From positions 60,906,501 to 60,970,500 of the forward strand of contig NC_134117.1 of NCBI RefSeq assembly GCF_040939455.1: a DNA stretch of 64,000 bases. The letters are read 5' to 3'. How positions within the stretch are numbered: position 1 is the first letter of the stretch; every line of letters begins with the position of its first letter. Made by a program: the position numbers and the translations under genes. Of this stretch, positions 13,922 to 28,074 are shown piece by piece. The notes under the pieces are model-generated. The model did not search any database. It worked only from the letters and a program-made list of their open reading frames with translations, and was not told the origin of the DNA. The stretch is from Microcebus murinus (lineage: Eukaryota > Chordata > Mammalia > Primates > Cheirogaleidae).

Positions 13922-14236
13922 GGCCGGGCGCAGTGGCTCACGCCTGTAATCCTAGCACTCTGGGAGGCCGAGGTGGTGGATTGCTCAAGGTCAGGAGTTC
14001 GAAACCAGCCTGAGCAAGAGCGAGACCCCGTCTCTACTATAAATAGAAAGAAATTAATTGGCCAACTAATATATATATAGAAAACACTAGCCGGGCATGG
14101 TGGCGTATGCTTGTAGTCCCAGCTACTCGGGAGGCTGAGGCAGTAGGATCACTTGAACCCAGGAGTTTGAGGTTGCTGTGAGCTAGGCTGATGCCATGGC
14201 ACTCATTCTAGCCTGGGCAAAGTGAGACACTGTCTC

Positions 14237-14262
<26 letters not shown>
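13922..14262 (+). repeat. Alu (lemur type)
   Basis: Full-length with a 26-base A tail. GCATTGCT repeats on both sides. Confidence 0.95.
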
Positions 14263-14267
<5 letters not shown>

Positions 14268-14469
14268 TGCTATTTTCTTCCTATGTTGCTGATGAAAATC
14301 TGATGCCATTCCTTTGATCTTATTTTTATAAGAACAAATGGTAGTTTATTAAATAAAAATATGTAATTAATTTCTAGCAAAACAGTAACTATGGATAGGA
14401 TTTACAATGCATACATTTTACTTTTGAAATTCTATAGAAAAGGTAGTATTTTTATGGGAGCTGATTCTT

Positions 14470-14498
14470 TTTTTTTTATTTCAGCATATTATGGGGGT
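14470..14498 (-). repeat. About 28-bp L1 3' tip insertion
   Basis: ttttttatttcagcatattatgggggt equals only the terminal bases of the lemur-type L1 3' end. It lies between GAGCTGATTCTT and GAGCTAATTCTT, an imperfect 12-bp TSD. Confidence 0.65.
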
Positions 14499-14909
14499 GA
14501 GCTAATTCTTATTATAGGGACGGGGGCGGGGGGAAGGCAAGGGGAAAGTTCTCTTTGGCCTTCTGAAGGTTTGGTGAAAAACCCATTCGCAAATGCAGGT
14601 TAGTTGCAGAAAAGGCATACAAATTTATTTAATGCATATACATGGGAGACTTCAGAATGAAGACCCAAAGATACAGGGGAATTGTCCATTTTTATGCTTA
14701 GGTTCAATAAAGTATGGACAGCTGTGTGGAAATACGAGCAAGGTATGATATGTTAATAGACTCAGTAGGGAAACCTAGCAATGCCTGTCTGTCTAGATTC
14801 TTCTTGGCCACTATCAGCATGCATCCTTTCCTTCTGGGTATGGGTTAGGACCCTTTCTGGAATGGAGGTCTCATGACCTGTAGTCAAACATGGTAGGCCA
14901 GATAATTTC
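14499..14909. other. Unclassified stretch
   Basis: Possible LTR-like tract near 14510-14760 ('aacccattcgcaaatgcagg', 'caataaagtatggacag'), not assigned. No gene. Confidence 0.35.
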
Positions 14910-15216
14910 TTTTTTTTTTTTTTTTTTTTTTGAGGTAGAGTTTCCGTCTGTTGCCCTGGGTAGAGTGCAGTGGCATCATCATAGCTTACTGCAACCTCCA
15001 ATTCCTGGGCTCACATAATCTTCCTGCCTCAGCCTCCCAAATAGCTGGAACTACAGGTGTGCATCATAATGCCTGCCAAATTTTTCTATTTTTAGTAGAG
15101 ATGGGGGGGTCTCATTTTTGCTCAGGCTGGTCTTGAACTCCTGAGCTCCAGCAGTCTTCCCACCTCAACCTCCCAGAATGCTAGGAGCCACTGTGGGTGA
15201 GCCACAGAACCCAGCC
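14910..15216 (-). repeat. Alu
   Basis: Reversed, with a T run of about 22. Ends 'cacagaacccagcc'. Confidence 0.92.
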
Positions 15217-15640
<424 letters not shown>

Positions 15641-15712
15641 GATCTGTTTTTTTTTTTCTCTCTAGAAGCTTATACAATTTTCTCTTTATCCCTAGTGTTC
15701 TGCAATTTAGTA

Positions 15713-16051
<339 letters not shown>

Positions 16052-16323
16052 TGCAATTTAGTATTGTTTATGCCTTAGTATGAATCTTTTTTATTCAATA
16101 TACTGGGGACATTGTGGTTCTTTTAAAATGGAAAACTTATGACCTTAAAATCTGGGATATTTTCTGTTTTTTTTTCTTAGATACTTTCTTCTTCTCTTAC
16201 CTCTTTTAATCTTTTTATAGAAAGTTGGATTGATTCTGTAGTTTTCTTACCTATTATCTTTTCTATTTCTCTTTTTATTTCACTTTTTGGGAGGTTTTCT
16301 TTTTCTCTTTCTTTCTTTCTTTC

Positions 16324-17632
<1,309 letters not shown>

Positions 17633-17660
17633 AGAAATTATTCTTTTATTTAAAAAATTT

Positions 17661-17751
17661 TAAGGCTAGTCAAGTGAAAAAGTGAGAGTAGAGATGGAAC
17701 AAATAAATCTGTAACTGGCTATGATCAATTGTAAACACCACTGGGCCAGCC
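17661..17751 (-). pseudogene. Y3 RNA retropseudogene (internal deletion)
   Basis: On the minus strand it starts ggctggcccagtggtgttta and ends cacttgactagcctt followed by an A-rich stretch. It contains the Y3-type middle 'cagttacagatttatttgttcc'. Against human Y3 as I remember it, about six bases are missing after the 5' stem and several substitutions disrupt the stem. It is therefore a retrotransposed copy of the Ro60-bound Y RNA rather than the functional gene. Confidence 0.8.
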
Positions 17752-18214
17752 GAAATCTCCGTTTTTGATAAGGTGTTTCACCCAGTTTAGCTCTGGCTGG
17801 TGTCCCAGAGTCATACCCGCCTTTGGCTCACATTCTTCAGAAAGTAAGCCTACAGTCTTCTGCTGTAGGGGAGGGGCATTTGCCTGGTTATATCTGGTTG
17901 AAGGAGAGAATCTGAAGCATCTAACTGCTTCTTAAACACGTTTTAATCACTCTTCCATTTTTAAGTCCCATCCCAAATCCCCACCTGCAAAGGCTTTCAG
18001 TTCCTGAGCTTTTCCTGAGTTCTGTAGTGGGAGTAGGTGTGTTTCTGGTTGCCACTATCTACCTTCTACTTCTTTCTCTGATAATGTTCATCAGAGCATT
18101 TATCTGCTTTCTAGCTTCCAAAATTTTGTGTCAGATACACTCTTGCAGTCATTTAATTTCCTAGTTTTTTTGTCCTTGTGGATTTATACCTTTTGTATGC
18201 CTTTATTCTTCTTC
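17752..18214. other. Non-repetitive stretch, no gene seen
   Basis: Slightly C-rich unique-looking sequence. No frame or RNA recognised. Confidence 0.45.
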
Positions 18215-18526
18215 TTTTTTTTTTTTTCTTTTTTTTTTTTGAGACAGAGTCTCACTTTGTTGCCCAGGCTAGAGTGAGTGCCGTGGCATCAGCCTAGCTC
18301 ACAGCAATCTCAAACTCCTGGGTTCAAGCAGTCCTCCTGCCTCAGCCTCCTGAGTGGCTGGGACTACAGGCATGTGCCACCGTGCCCGGCTAATTTTTTT
18401 CTATATATATATCAGTTGGCCAATTAATTTCTTTCTTTTTATAGTAGAGACGGGGTCTCGCTCCTGCTCAGGCTGGTTTCGAACTCCTGACTTGAGCAAT
18501 CCACCAGCCTTGGCCTCTCAGAGTGC
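18215..18526 (-). repeat. Alu, 5' truncated
   Basis: Reversed lemur-type copy that lacks the first ~35 bases of the element. CCTTTATTCTT flanks it. Confidence 0.92.
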
Positions 18527-18654
18527 CCTTTATTCTTAGTTTTAGTGAAGATTTAATTTGGGAGGAAGAAGAGATAAATGTATATGTTTAATTACCATGT
18601 TTAGACAGAAATGCCAATTCATTTATAATATTTCTATATATATAAAGATTAAAT

Positions 18655-18830
18655 AGATCTAGTTTATTCATTTTTAAATGATGCACAGTCTTAAATCTTA
18701 AGACTATCACATTATATTTATCTGTTCCCCTTTGATGAGCATTTAAGTTGTTTTCAGTTTTTCTCTGTTTAATGAAGATACATGTGTGAGAATCTAGGCT
18801 ATGACAAGAAGTGAAATTGCTAAATGCATT
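18655..18830 (-). repeat. Old L1-like fragment (antisense)
   Basis: 'gtgagaatctaggctatgacaagaagtgaaattgct' (18786-18821) resembles the reversed L1 3' region, strongly diverged. Confidence 0.45.
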
Positions 18831-18906
18831 AGTTGTATTGTTCCATAATAAATTGCCCCCAAATTCAGTGCCTTAAAACAATAAACATTTGTTATCTTAT
18901 AGTTTC

Positions 18907-19240
18907 TTTTTTTTTTTTTTTTTTTGAGACAGAGTCTCGCTTTGTTGCCCAGGCTAGAGTGAGTGCCATGGCGTCAGCCTAGCTCACAGCAACCTCAAAC
19001 TCCTGGGCTCAAGCAATCCTCCTGCCTCAGCCTCCCAAGTAGCTGGGACTACAGGCATTCGCCACCATGCCCGGCTAATTTTTTGTATATATTAGTTGGC
19101 CAATTAATTTCTTTCTATTTATAGTAGAGACGGGGTCTCGCTCTTGCTCAGGCTGGTTTCGATCTCCTGACCTCGAGCAATCCGCCCGCCTCGGCCTCCC
19201 AGAGAGCTAGGATTACAGGCGTGAGCCACCGCGCCCGGCC
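18907..19240 (-). repeat. Alu (lemur type), young-looking
   Basis: Reversed full-length copy. TATCTTATAGTTTCT flanks it. Confidence 0.95.
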
Positions 19241-19333
19241 TATCTTATAGTTTCTATGAGTTAGGAATCTAGGTGGTCTTAGCTATGTCTTCTGGCTCAG
19301 GATTTCTCACAAAGCTGCCATCAAGGTGCTAGT

Positions 19334-19633
19334 TGGAGGCTGAGTGACTCATGCCTGTAATCCTAGCACTTTGGGAGGCTGAGGCAAGAGGATTGCTTGA
19401 GGCCAGGAGTTTGAGAACAGCCTGAGCAAGAGCGGGACCCTGTCTCTACATAAAAATAGAAATATTATCTGGGTATGGTGACACACATCTGTAGTCCCAG
19501 CTACTTGGGAGGCTGAGGCAGGAGGATCACGTGAGCACAGGAGTTTTAGGTTGCGGTGAGCTATGATGAGGCCACTGCATTCCAACCTGGAGAACAGACA
19601 GAGACCCTGTCTCAAAAAAAAAAGAAAGAAACA
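19334..19633 (+). repeat. Older Alu
   Basis: AluJ-like with an A/G-rich tail. Confidence 0.88.
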
Positions 19634-20045
19634 AAGAAAAGAAAAGTATTAGCTGGAGCTTTAGTTTCATTTGAAGTTTTATGGAAGATCTGTTTCCAAG
19701 GTCTTTCATATGGTCGTTGGCAGTATTCAGTTCTTCACAGGTTGATAAACTGAGGGCCTTAGATCCACACTGGCTGTTGATTAGAGGCCTCCTTCAGTTC
19801 CTTGCCCTTATGGGACTTTCCATAAAGCAGTTTACAATGTGGCAGCTGGCTTTCAAGTGGGTAAGAGAGCGGGAGAGAGCGAAGTAGGTGGAAGCCAGAG
19901 TTGTTCTGTAACCTAATCTTGGAATTGACATCCCATGGTCTTTGTGGTATCCTTTTCATTAGAGGTCACTAGATTCAGCCCACACTCAAGGAGGGTGCAT
20001 TACACAGGGGCAAAAATAAAGTTGTATACCACACAGGATCATAGG

Positions 20046-20532
20046 TATACTAGGATACTTAGTGTGAAAAGATGATTAAGGGAGCACATGAGATCTGCCT
20101 TATGTATTTGAAAGGCTCGTGTAAAGACAAAAGAGTCTATCTGCTTTGTTTTGGAACTGAGATTGAACTAAGACCAGTGGGTGAAAATTAAAATGTGCTG
20201 TTTTATGGGATAATGTGCTCTCTATCCTAGGATATATTTTGGCAGAGGGTAGGTGACCCCTTGTAGAAAAGTTAGTGAAAGGAGTTCTTGCATTAGGTTT
20301 GAAATTTAACTAGATGCTCTCTAAGGATTTTTTCTAAGTTTCTATAATTATACATGAGTGAGTTTCAAACTGTTAGTATTCAAATAGTTTGTCAGTTATT
20401 GTTGAGGAAGAACTATATAATTAAAGATGTGTATTTGCACATGTGAAGTTTCATTTAGAAGATTCAGGTTTAAGAAGTTAAGATTTATGAATTTATACTT
20501 TGAGTTATTAAAAATTCACTGTTCATATCCTA
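20046..20532. other. Non-repetitive stretch, no gene seen
   Basis: A/T-rich. No signal recognised. Confidence 0.45.
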
Positions 20533-20863
20533 TTTTTTTTTTTTTTCTTTTGAGACAAAGTCTCACTTTGTTGCCCAGGCTAGAGTGAGTGCCCTGGCGT
20601 CAGCCTGGCTCACAGCAACCTCAAACTCCTGGGCTTAAGCTATCCTTATGCCTCAGCCTCCCAAGTAGCTGGGACTACAGGCATGCGCCACCATGCCTGG
20701 CTAATATTTTCTATATATATTAGTTGGCCAATTAATTTCTTTCTGTTTATAGTAGAGACGGGGTCTTGCTCTTGCTCAGGTTTCGAACTCCTGGGCTCAA
20801 ACAATCCACCCGCCTTGGCCTCCAGAGAGCTAGGATTACAGGTGTGAGCCACCATGCCCGGCC
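20533..20863 (-). repeat. Alu (lemur type)
   Basis: Reversed full-length copy. ATCCTATTTTT flanks it. Confidence 0.94.
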
Positions 20864-20939
20864 TTTATCCTATTTTTATTTTATATTCCTTTGGCTACCG
20901 TAGAATGCTTACTAGTATAATTCTTATTTTAAAAAATTA

Positions 20940-21290
<351 letters not shown>

Positions 21291-21520
21291 AAAAACATGC
21301 AAGTACAGAGAAGTTCAAAAAATAAAATAAAAACAACTCTGAATTTTTTTCTTCTAATAAATAATATTTTCATTGCAGATAAAAAAGAAAATACAAACAA
21401 GGAAAAAAGTAAATACCCTAAAATCTTTCTACCCAAAGATTATATGCACTCTATTAACACCATGATATAATATAACTTCTTTGACCTTTTAATTTGCATA
21501 CACAAACACATATATATACT

Positions 21521-22290
21521 CTCATTATTTGCAGTAGTTATGTTTTATAACTATAAAACATAAAGCTGCTGCAAACACAGAATTAGTGAATACTGAATCA
21601 TTGCTCCTAGGGTACAGGATTAGGTTGCTATGAGCCTCTAATCACAGTTTTGTTAACTGATCAACATTTTAGCTTTCTTTTTTGTTGTTGTTGGCCATAT
21701 AATTTCTATTTTAGTAGAGATGGGGTCTTGCTCTTACTCAGGGAGGTCTTGAACTCTTGACCTTGAACAATCCGCCTCCCAGAGTGCTAGGATTACAGGC
21801 ATAAGCCACCATGTCCATTCTCACCTTGTTTTTTGTATGTTGTTGTTTAAAGACACCTTACTTAATATATGTTATTGATTTGTTAATATTGAACTCACAG
21901 CAAATAACACTATAACTCATGCCTGAACAAATCTTATCTTTTCTCTAGAAGACATGTCACAGTCTTCTTGTATGTAGGAACATTAGACAGCATTTCAACA
22001 TGGGGGTCATTTGAAACAGCAGAATCACCAACATAAACCACAAAAATGCAAAAAACATGGCACTAAATAAATAGACTCACCACTCTGTTTAGTATGAAGG
22101 CTGAAACAAGAAGTCAGAACATTGTTTTGTTAGTCGCCAGCTGGGAATGTGCACACCAGGCAACTCAAATTTCTGTGCATGCAAATGTCTGTGAATGACT
22201 GCAGAAATGCTGTAGGCATTGATTTCAGGGTTACGTGTACATTTTAGTGAGTAGGCAAATATGGAATTCATAAATGAGGATTGGCAGAAT
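21521..22290. mobile_element. Decayed DNA transposon (MER44-like)
   Basis: The left end 'ctcattatttgcagtagttatg' and the right end read in reverse, 'cctcatttatgaattccat', form imperfect terminal repeats. The interior ('gctgctgcaaacacagaattagtgaatactgaatc') matches a common old family as I remember it. A reversed Alu piece interrupts it at 21690-21822. No transposase frame survives. Confidence 0.55.
21690..21822 (-). repeat. Alu fragment
   Basis: Left-arm part only, reversed, inside the DNA transposon. Confidence 0.8.
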
Positions 22291-22384
22291 GTGGAGTATG
22301 TGTGTGTATGTATTTGTTTTCCATTTTGTTTAATTTTATAAAAATGAAATAATTTTGAAAATACTGTTATATTCTCTTTTCACC

Positions 22385-23420
22385 TGACATCCTAATCATT
22401 CATTCATTCAACAAGTATTTATGGAGTACTCACTATGTACCATGCACTGTACTAGGCTCTGGAGATACAGTAGCAAACAAGATAGGCAAGATCCTTGCTT
22501 AGAGAGCTTATATATATTTTTTTCTTTTTTCTTTTATTTTTTTAAAGGCTGGTCAAGTGAAGCAGTGGGAGTGGAGAAGGAACAAAGGAATCCGTAACTG
22601 GTTGTGATCCATTGGTTATAAATACCACTGCACTTGGACCAACCTGGGAGCTTATATTCTAATGAGAAGATAGGTAATAAGTAATGTCTGTTAGTGATAA
22701 GTATGATGAAAAAAACTAAAGCAAGATAAGGACAGGGAGGCAAGTGTTAATTTTAGATGAGATATTCAGGGAAGTCCCTTTGTGGATGGTGACATATGAA
22801 CGAAGAGACCTGAACGCAGAGACCTGAACGAAGTGAAGAAGCAGGCTATATAAACAACTGGGGAGTGAGTGTTCGAAGGTGAGGGACTAAATAGCAGGTG
22901 AAAAAGTCTTGAGATGGGAACTAGCTTGGCATCTTTGAAAAATGATGGGCAGAGAACAGTAAAGCAGTAAAGATGAAATCGTTGAAGTAGGTAGGGGCCA
23001 GATCATGGGGAATTTAAGATTAAGGAATTAAGATTTTGTTCAGAATGTCATGGGAAGACATCAGTGTTTTACCATAGAGTAATGACATGATTTGATTTAT
23101 ATTTTTAAAAGTTATCGTGATTGCTATGTGGAGAAATAATTGTAATGGAGGCAAGGAGACTAGATAGGAGGCTATTGCAGTATGCTAATAAATGGATATA
23201 GTTGGCTTTGTCAAGGATGGTAGTAGTGGAGGTAGTGAGGAGGGATATATTTTGAAAGTAGCACAAATAAGATTTGCTGATAGATTGATGGAGGTGTTAG
23301 GGAAAGAAAGGAGGCAAACATGATGCAAATTTTGGCTTGAACAAGTGATTGAAGGAGCTGATTGGGGTGTATATGGTGAGAACTAAGATTTCTCCTTTGA
23401 ACATGTTAGGTTTGATATAA
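22385..23420 (+). repeat. Old LINE-like repeat block
   Basis: 'cattcattcaacaagtatttatggagtactcactatgtacc', 'gatcatggggaatttaag' and 'ggaggctattgcagtatgc' occur in the order of a widespread old mammalian repeat. Class not certain. It hosts the Y3 insertion at 22544. Confidence 0.5.
22544..22644 (-). pseudogene. Full-length Y3 RNA retrocopy
   Basis: The minus strand gives a 101-base match to Y3 RNA from end to end: 5' ggttggtccaagtgcagtgg, loop 'aatggatcacaaccagttacgg', the pyrimidine tract 'tccttctccactcccactg', and 3' cacttgaccagccttt. A retroposon-type A-rich tail follows (complement 22514-22543). GAGCTTATAT repeats at 22504-22513 and 22648-22657. Y RNAs bind Ro60 and function in RNA quality control and replication. 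The tail, the duplication and the stem changes (for example g-to-t at the fourth base region, c-to-c pairing lost) mark this as a processed copy, not the Pol III gene. Confidence 0.88.
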
Positions 23421-23594
23421 CTGAAAGTGTTTTTCAGTTTTTAGTAAACTGAAAGTGTGGTGATTATAACTCCATGTCAATAAATTTTTATCTATAATTT
23501 TTTCATGGTTGCATAACGTTTCATTCTGTGAATGTATACTGTACTTTGTTATGAATAACATTGCAAATTCTTACTTTAATTTTTCCAGACTGTT

Positions 23595-24210
23595 TGCAGT
23601 GCAGTTCTGACACTACCTGGAGTTACCTGAAATTTTACAGGGGCATAGTCCTCCCTTACACACTAGACACAAGGTTGGGAGTCCCCAGCCCACCTATACT
23701 TCTAACCAAGATGCTACAAATTCAAGGATTCCCACAACCCTCTCAAGATGCTAGAACAACTCAAAAAACTCAAGAAAGAGTTATACTTAATGTTTACAGT
23801 TTTATTATAGCAAAAGGATACAAATCTGAACCAGCAAAAGGGAGAGATACATAGGGTGAGTTCTGGAAGGGTCCCAAATGTCAAGCTTCTATCTCCTCAG
23901 GATGTTACCCTCTGGGTACATCAATGTGTATCCCAACAAGTGAACCTCACTGAGCCTTGTTGTTCAGAGTTTTTATTGGGGCTTCATTACATAGGCATGA
24001 TTGATTGAATCATTTGCCACATGATTTAACTGGGTCTTCAGCCTCTCTCTGTTCCCCAGAGTTCAGGCTGACATCCTATGGAGTAAAGCCCCAATCCTCT
24101 AATCATGTGATTGGTCTCAAAGACACTCATATCATTTGGGAAATTGCAGAGATTTAGATGCTCTCTCCTAGGAACAAAGTACCAGCAAAATTCTTCATTA
24201 TACAACAATG
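23595..24210 (+). repeat. ERVL-like LTR sequence
   Basis: The arrangement 'cagcaaaagggagagatac', 'gtttttattggggcttcattac', 'ataggcatgattgattgaatcatttgcc', 'tctaatcatgtgattggtct' (near 23838, 23970, 23992, 24095) recalls an old ERVL-class LTR. Ends are not defined and no viral gene is present. The frame at 23561-23854 is a by-product. Confidence 0.5.
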
Positions 24211-24405
24211 TTAAAACCCAATTCAGATATTACTTTCTCTGGAAAGCCTTTACAGACTTTCCGATGCATTTTGTTCATATCTCTATTATAGTTTTTTTCT
24301 CTCCTTAGTGAATATTTTGAAGGACCCATGCCTTTGGTCATCTTTGTATCTCTAATATGGTTAGCACTATATCTGGATTATAGTAGATGCTCAGTAAATA
24401 GTTAA
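24195..24405 (+). repeat. L2 3' end
   Basis: 'ctctggaaagcctttacagac', 'ggttagcactatatctgg', 'tagatgctcagtaaatag' follow the L2 tail order. Confidence 0.6.
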
Positions 24406-24730
24406 TAAATTAAAATATTTACGATATAACTCATGAGTAGATGGGAAGTTCAGTGTAAAATTCTCTTAGAGTTATTTTAAGATGAAATAGAATCAAATTT
24501 TACTTTATTCCTTCTATATTCGTCCTCATTTGCTTTTCAAATATTTTTATACTTTTTAATGTGGGCATCAGATTTACAAAAAAAAAAAATGAAAAGGAAA
24601 TTTTGCTTTTTAAAATAATTGATCAACAAAATAGCAAGATTTTCGAATGCATTTAAAATATACCAAAATTCCATTTACACACAGTTTGTAAGAATTATAT
24701 TATCATGTAATCATTTAAGCATTATCATGT
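24406..24730. other. A/T-rich unclassified stretch
   Basis: Nothing recognised. Confidence 0.4.
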
Positions 24731-25024
24731 TTAACACATTAACTGCCATGTGAGTTATATTTAAATCTTGGCTAGTTTTGAGACTGGGGCCTGCATTTGG
24801 TTCATGAATATCTTACTTGTTGATGTTCTTATTGTTATAATTAGAATATTGACAATTTAATTGCATATAACTCATACACAGAAAACAATTTTAAAAAACC
24901 AAATTTTTCATTAAATTAGAAAGGATCATTTTGTTTTTAAAGTTTTTGTTTTATTTTCATAATAAAACACTGTGGCCCCAAAGGAAATTTTTTTTTTTTT
25001 CTAGTGTGGCAGTCAATGTGTTAC
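24731..25024. mobile_element. piggyBac-like MITE (TTAA target)
   Basis: Body 24735-25020 (286 bp). Left end TTAA|cacattaactgcca. The right end in reverse is TTAC-side|cacattgactgcca, so the inverted repeats match at 13 of 14 positions. The target TTAA is intact on the left and reads TTAC on the right, one change. TTAA duplication and short inverted repeats define piggyBac-type elements, and mouse lemur is known to carry young ones. No transposase is encoded. Named-family assignment needs a library search. Confidence 0.7.
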
Positions 25025-25244
25025 CCTGTGTGAACCTCCGAGGCTCTTTATGGTTTCTTCTTCTGGTTCTAAGGATAAGTTCTAATGGCTTCTTGTGTGT
25101 GTCTTATCTGTGTTTAGGAATAGTACTTAATAAAAACAATTTAAAACCATTGCTTTTAAATATCCAGCAATCTGAGATATATATGATATGATATTATATA
25201 TTAGATTTAATAATATTCGCTCAACTATTTTCTTTGTGTTATGA

Positions 25245-25591
<347 letters not shown>

Positions 25592-26047
25592 TTTAAAAAA
25601 TATTTTGAATATCTTTATCATTATTTGGGCTAATTTCTGTTAAACAATATTTCACTGGGAATTATTCTTTTTGGAGTATTATATATACTAGAAGTTACTT
25701 GCATGTGATTTATTTTTACTTTGTATTTAATTTTTTTCATTTGCATGTGAGTTTTAAAAAATGTTTTTAAAAATAGTTAATTCATAGTTAGAAGGTCCCT
25801 TTTATGTTACAGGATCCCATCCAGGATACCATTACATTTACTCATTTGTACATTTACATGTGTAGTGGTTTCAGAATGTTAATCTGTATGCCTGTGGGAA
25901 ACAGTTCTATTAACTAGAGTACACTGCTAATGTGTAGTTCCTTGTGATTTTAGTCTCAGCAGACTCCAGTCATTTCTAAAGTTACTTAGGTTAGTACCTT
26001 TATCCACCACCCCCTTCAGTGCAGTTGTTTTATACATTTGTATCTTC
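25592..26047 (+). repeat. L1M 3'-UTR fragment
   Basis: From about 25795, 'caggatcccatccaggatacc' and 'acatttactcatttg' match the L1M 3'-UTR motif that recurs at 30763, 45470 and 63890. Before that the sequence is unassigned. Confidence 0.55.
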
Positions 26048-26394
26048 TTTTTTTTTTTTGAGACAGAGTCTCACTCTGTTGCCCTGGCTAGAGTGCCATG
26101 GCGTCAGCCTAGCTCGCAGCAACCTCAAACTCCTGGGCTCAAGCGATCCCCTGCCTCAGCCTCCGGAGTAGCTGCAGGCTGGCTACTTGGCATGCGCCAC
26201 TATAGGCATGCGCCACCATGTCTGGCTAATTTTTTCTATATATTTTTAGTTGTCCAATTAATTTCTTTCTATTTTTAGTAAAGATGGGGTCTTGCTCTTG
26301 CTCAGGCTGGTTTCAAACTCCTGACCTTGAGCAGTCCACCCACCTCAGCATCCCAGAGTGCTGGGATTACAAGCGTGAGCCACTGCGCCCTGCC
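26048..26394 (-). repeat. Alu with internal duplication
   Basis: Reversed copy in which 'ggcatgcgccac' occurs twice in succession (near 26187-26217), an internal rearrangement. Confidence 0.92.
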
Positions 26395-26872
<478 letters not shown>

Positions 26873-27072
26873 AATTAAGATTTCTCTTTCTTCACACTCT
26901 CATCTACACTAATTTTACCCAACTTTTAAATATTCAACAATCTAAAGGATAAAAAACGATAGTTTCCTTTTGTATTTTGTTAATTATGAATGAGATAGGA
27001 CATTTTCCCTATCTTTAAGCCATCTATTTTTTTTCCTTCTGTGAACTGACTATTTAAATTATTTGCTTGTTT

Positions 27073-27237
27073 AAGAAAAGAAAACAGGACTAAGGAGGCG
27101 GCTGTGGTGGCGGTGGCGGTGGCTGAGGCGGGGACGGAGGAAACAAAAAATTTAAAAAAAAAAAAAAAAAGAAAAGAAAAAGAAAAAAAAAGAAAAAAAG
27201 AGAAAAAAAAGAAAAAAAAAAAAAAGAAAAGAAAACA
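27073..27237 (+). pseudogene. GC-rich 5'-UTR-like retroinsert with 14-bp TSD
   Basis: AAGAAAAGAAAACA at 27073-27086 and 27224-27237 encloses about 50 bases of ggcggctgtggtggcggtgg-type sequence, then about 85 bases of A/G-rich tail. GGN repeats like this are usual in CpG-island 5' UTRs and foreign to this A/T-rich setting. I infer reverse transcription primed on an A-rich tract next to a 5' UTR. The parent gene is unknown. The A-rich target makes the TSD weaker evidence than its length suggests. Confidence 0.55.
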
Positions 27238-28017
27238 AATTGGCACAAAGGGCCAATTTCCTATTCCAAACCATTAATACCATGCTCCCGCCTCCATTCC
27301 CCTTTCCAGGTCTGATCACCAATTCAGGAGTGGTGCTTCAGTCATTTTAATGAAGGTAAATGGTGGCCCATTTTTTCCTTTTCTTTTTCCTCCCCACTTC
27401 CAAAGGTTCGTTAGCTCTCTGTTTTTTGTCCACCCGGGGTATGATCAGATTATTAAGCAGATGGTTTTAATTTGGCTTCTGAGTAGAGAAATATGCTCAA
27501 TAAGCAATAGGAAGGCTTTCTACAGACCTGTGGGGGAATGTTTGTAATTGTTTAGCAGAGGGTGTGCCCATCAAGCATCATCACTTCAGCCTGCCTTGTT
27601 CATCTGTTGTCTTTCCACCCAAACATAAAACATGTACTCTAACTTTTGCTGCTGTGCCATTTCAGTGCATTATCAGCCTTATGTTTGTGAGGGTGCATTT
27701 TCTGTCTTCATCCACCATGGACATACGTGTAACAGATAGTATTGCTGTTGGCTTCTTGACTGGGGAAATGGTGATTGCACTCTGTCTTAATTTAAATGAC
27801 AATGTCAGAAAAGTGAGAATGGATTGACAGCCTGATTTTCTTATGTATTCTTTCAAATAATTATTCAAAATCTTGTACACACAGAAGTTGTTTGCTGAGC
27901 ATGTGAAGTCACCCAGTTTTACCAGGTGGCAGCTGCTGTCGTTTATGGGGACCTGATTTAAACCACAGACTTGAAAACAAAAGAGTGTCCTTATTTCACA
28001 AAAAGGGAAACTGATTT
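27238..28017. other. Unique-looking stretch, no gene assigned
   Basis: Low repeat content. Frames at 27350-27547 and 27564-27827 have no known domain and no convincing splice sites. This could be conserved non-coding sequence. Confidence 0.45.
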
Positions 28018-28074
28018 TTAGAAAACAACAGCTTTATTGAGATACAATTCACATGCCATACAATTCACTCATTT

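Larger units (their letters stand above)
18835..20045. repeat. Old interspersed repeat split by two Alus
   Basis: Pieces 'ataataaattgcccccaaattcagtgcc', 'tgctcaggatttctc'-like sequence, and 'tcactagattcagcccacactcaaggag' (near 18850, 19295 and 19965) belong to a common mammalian repeat whose class I am not sure of. Its small frames are not convincing genes. Confidence 0.4.
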
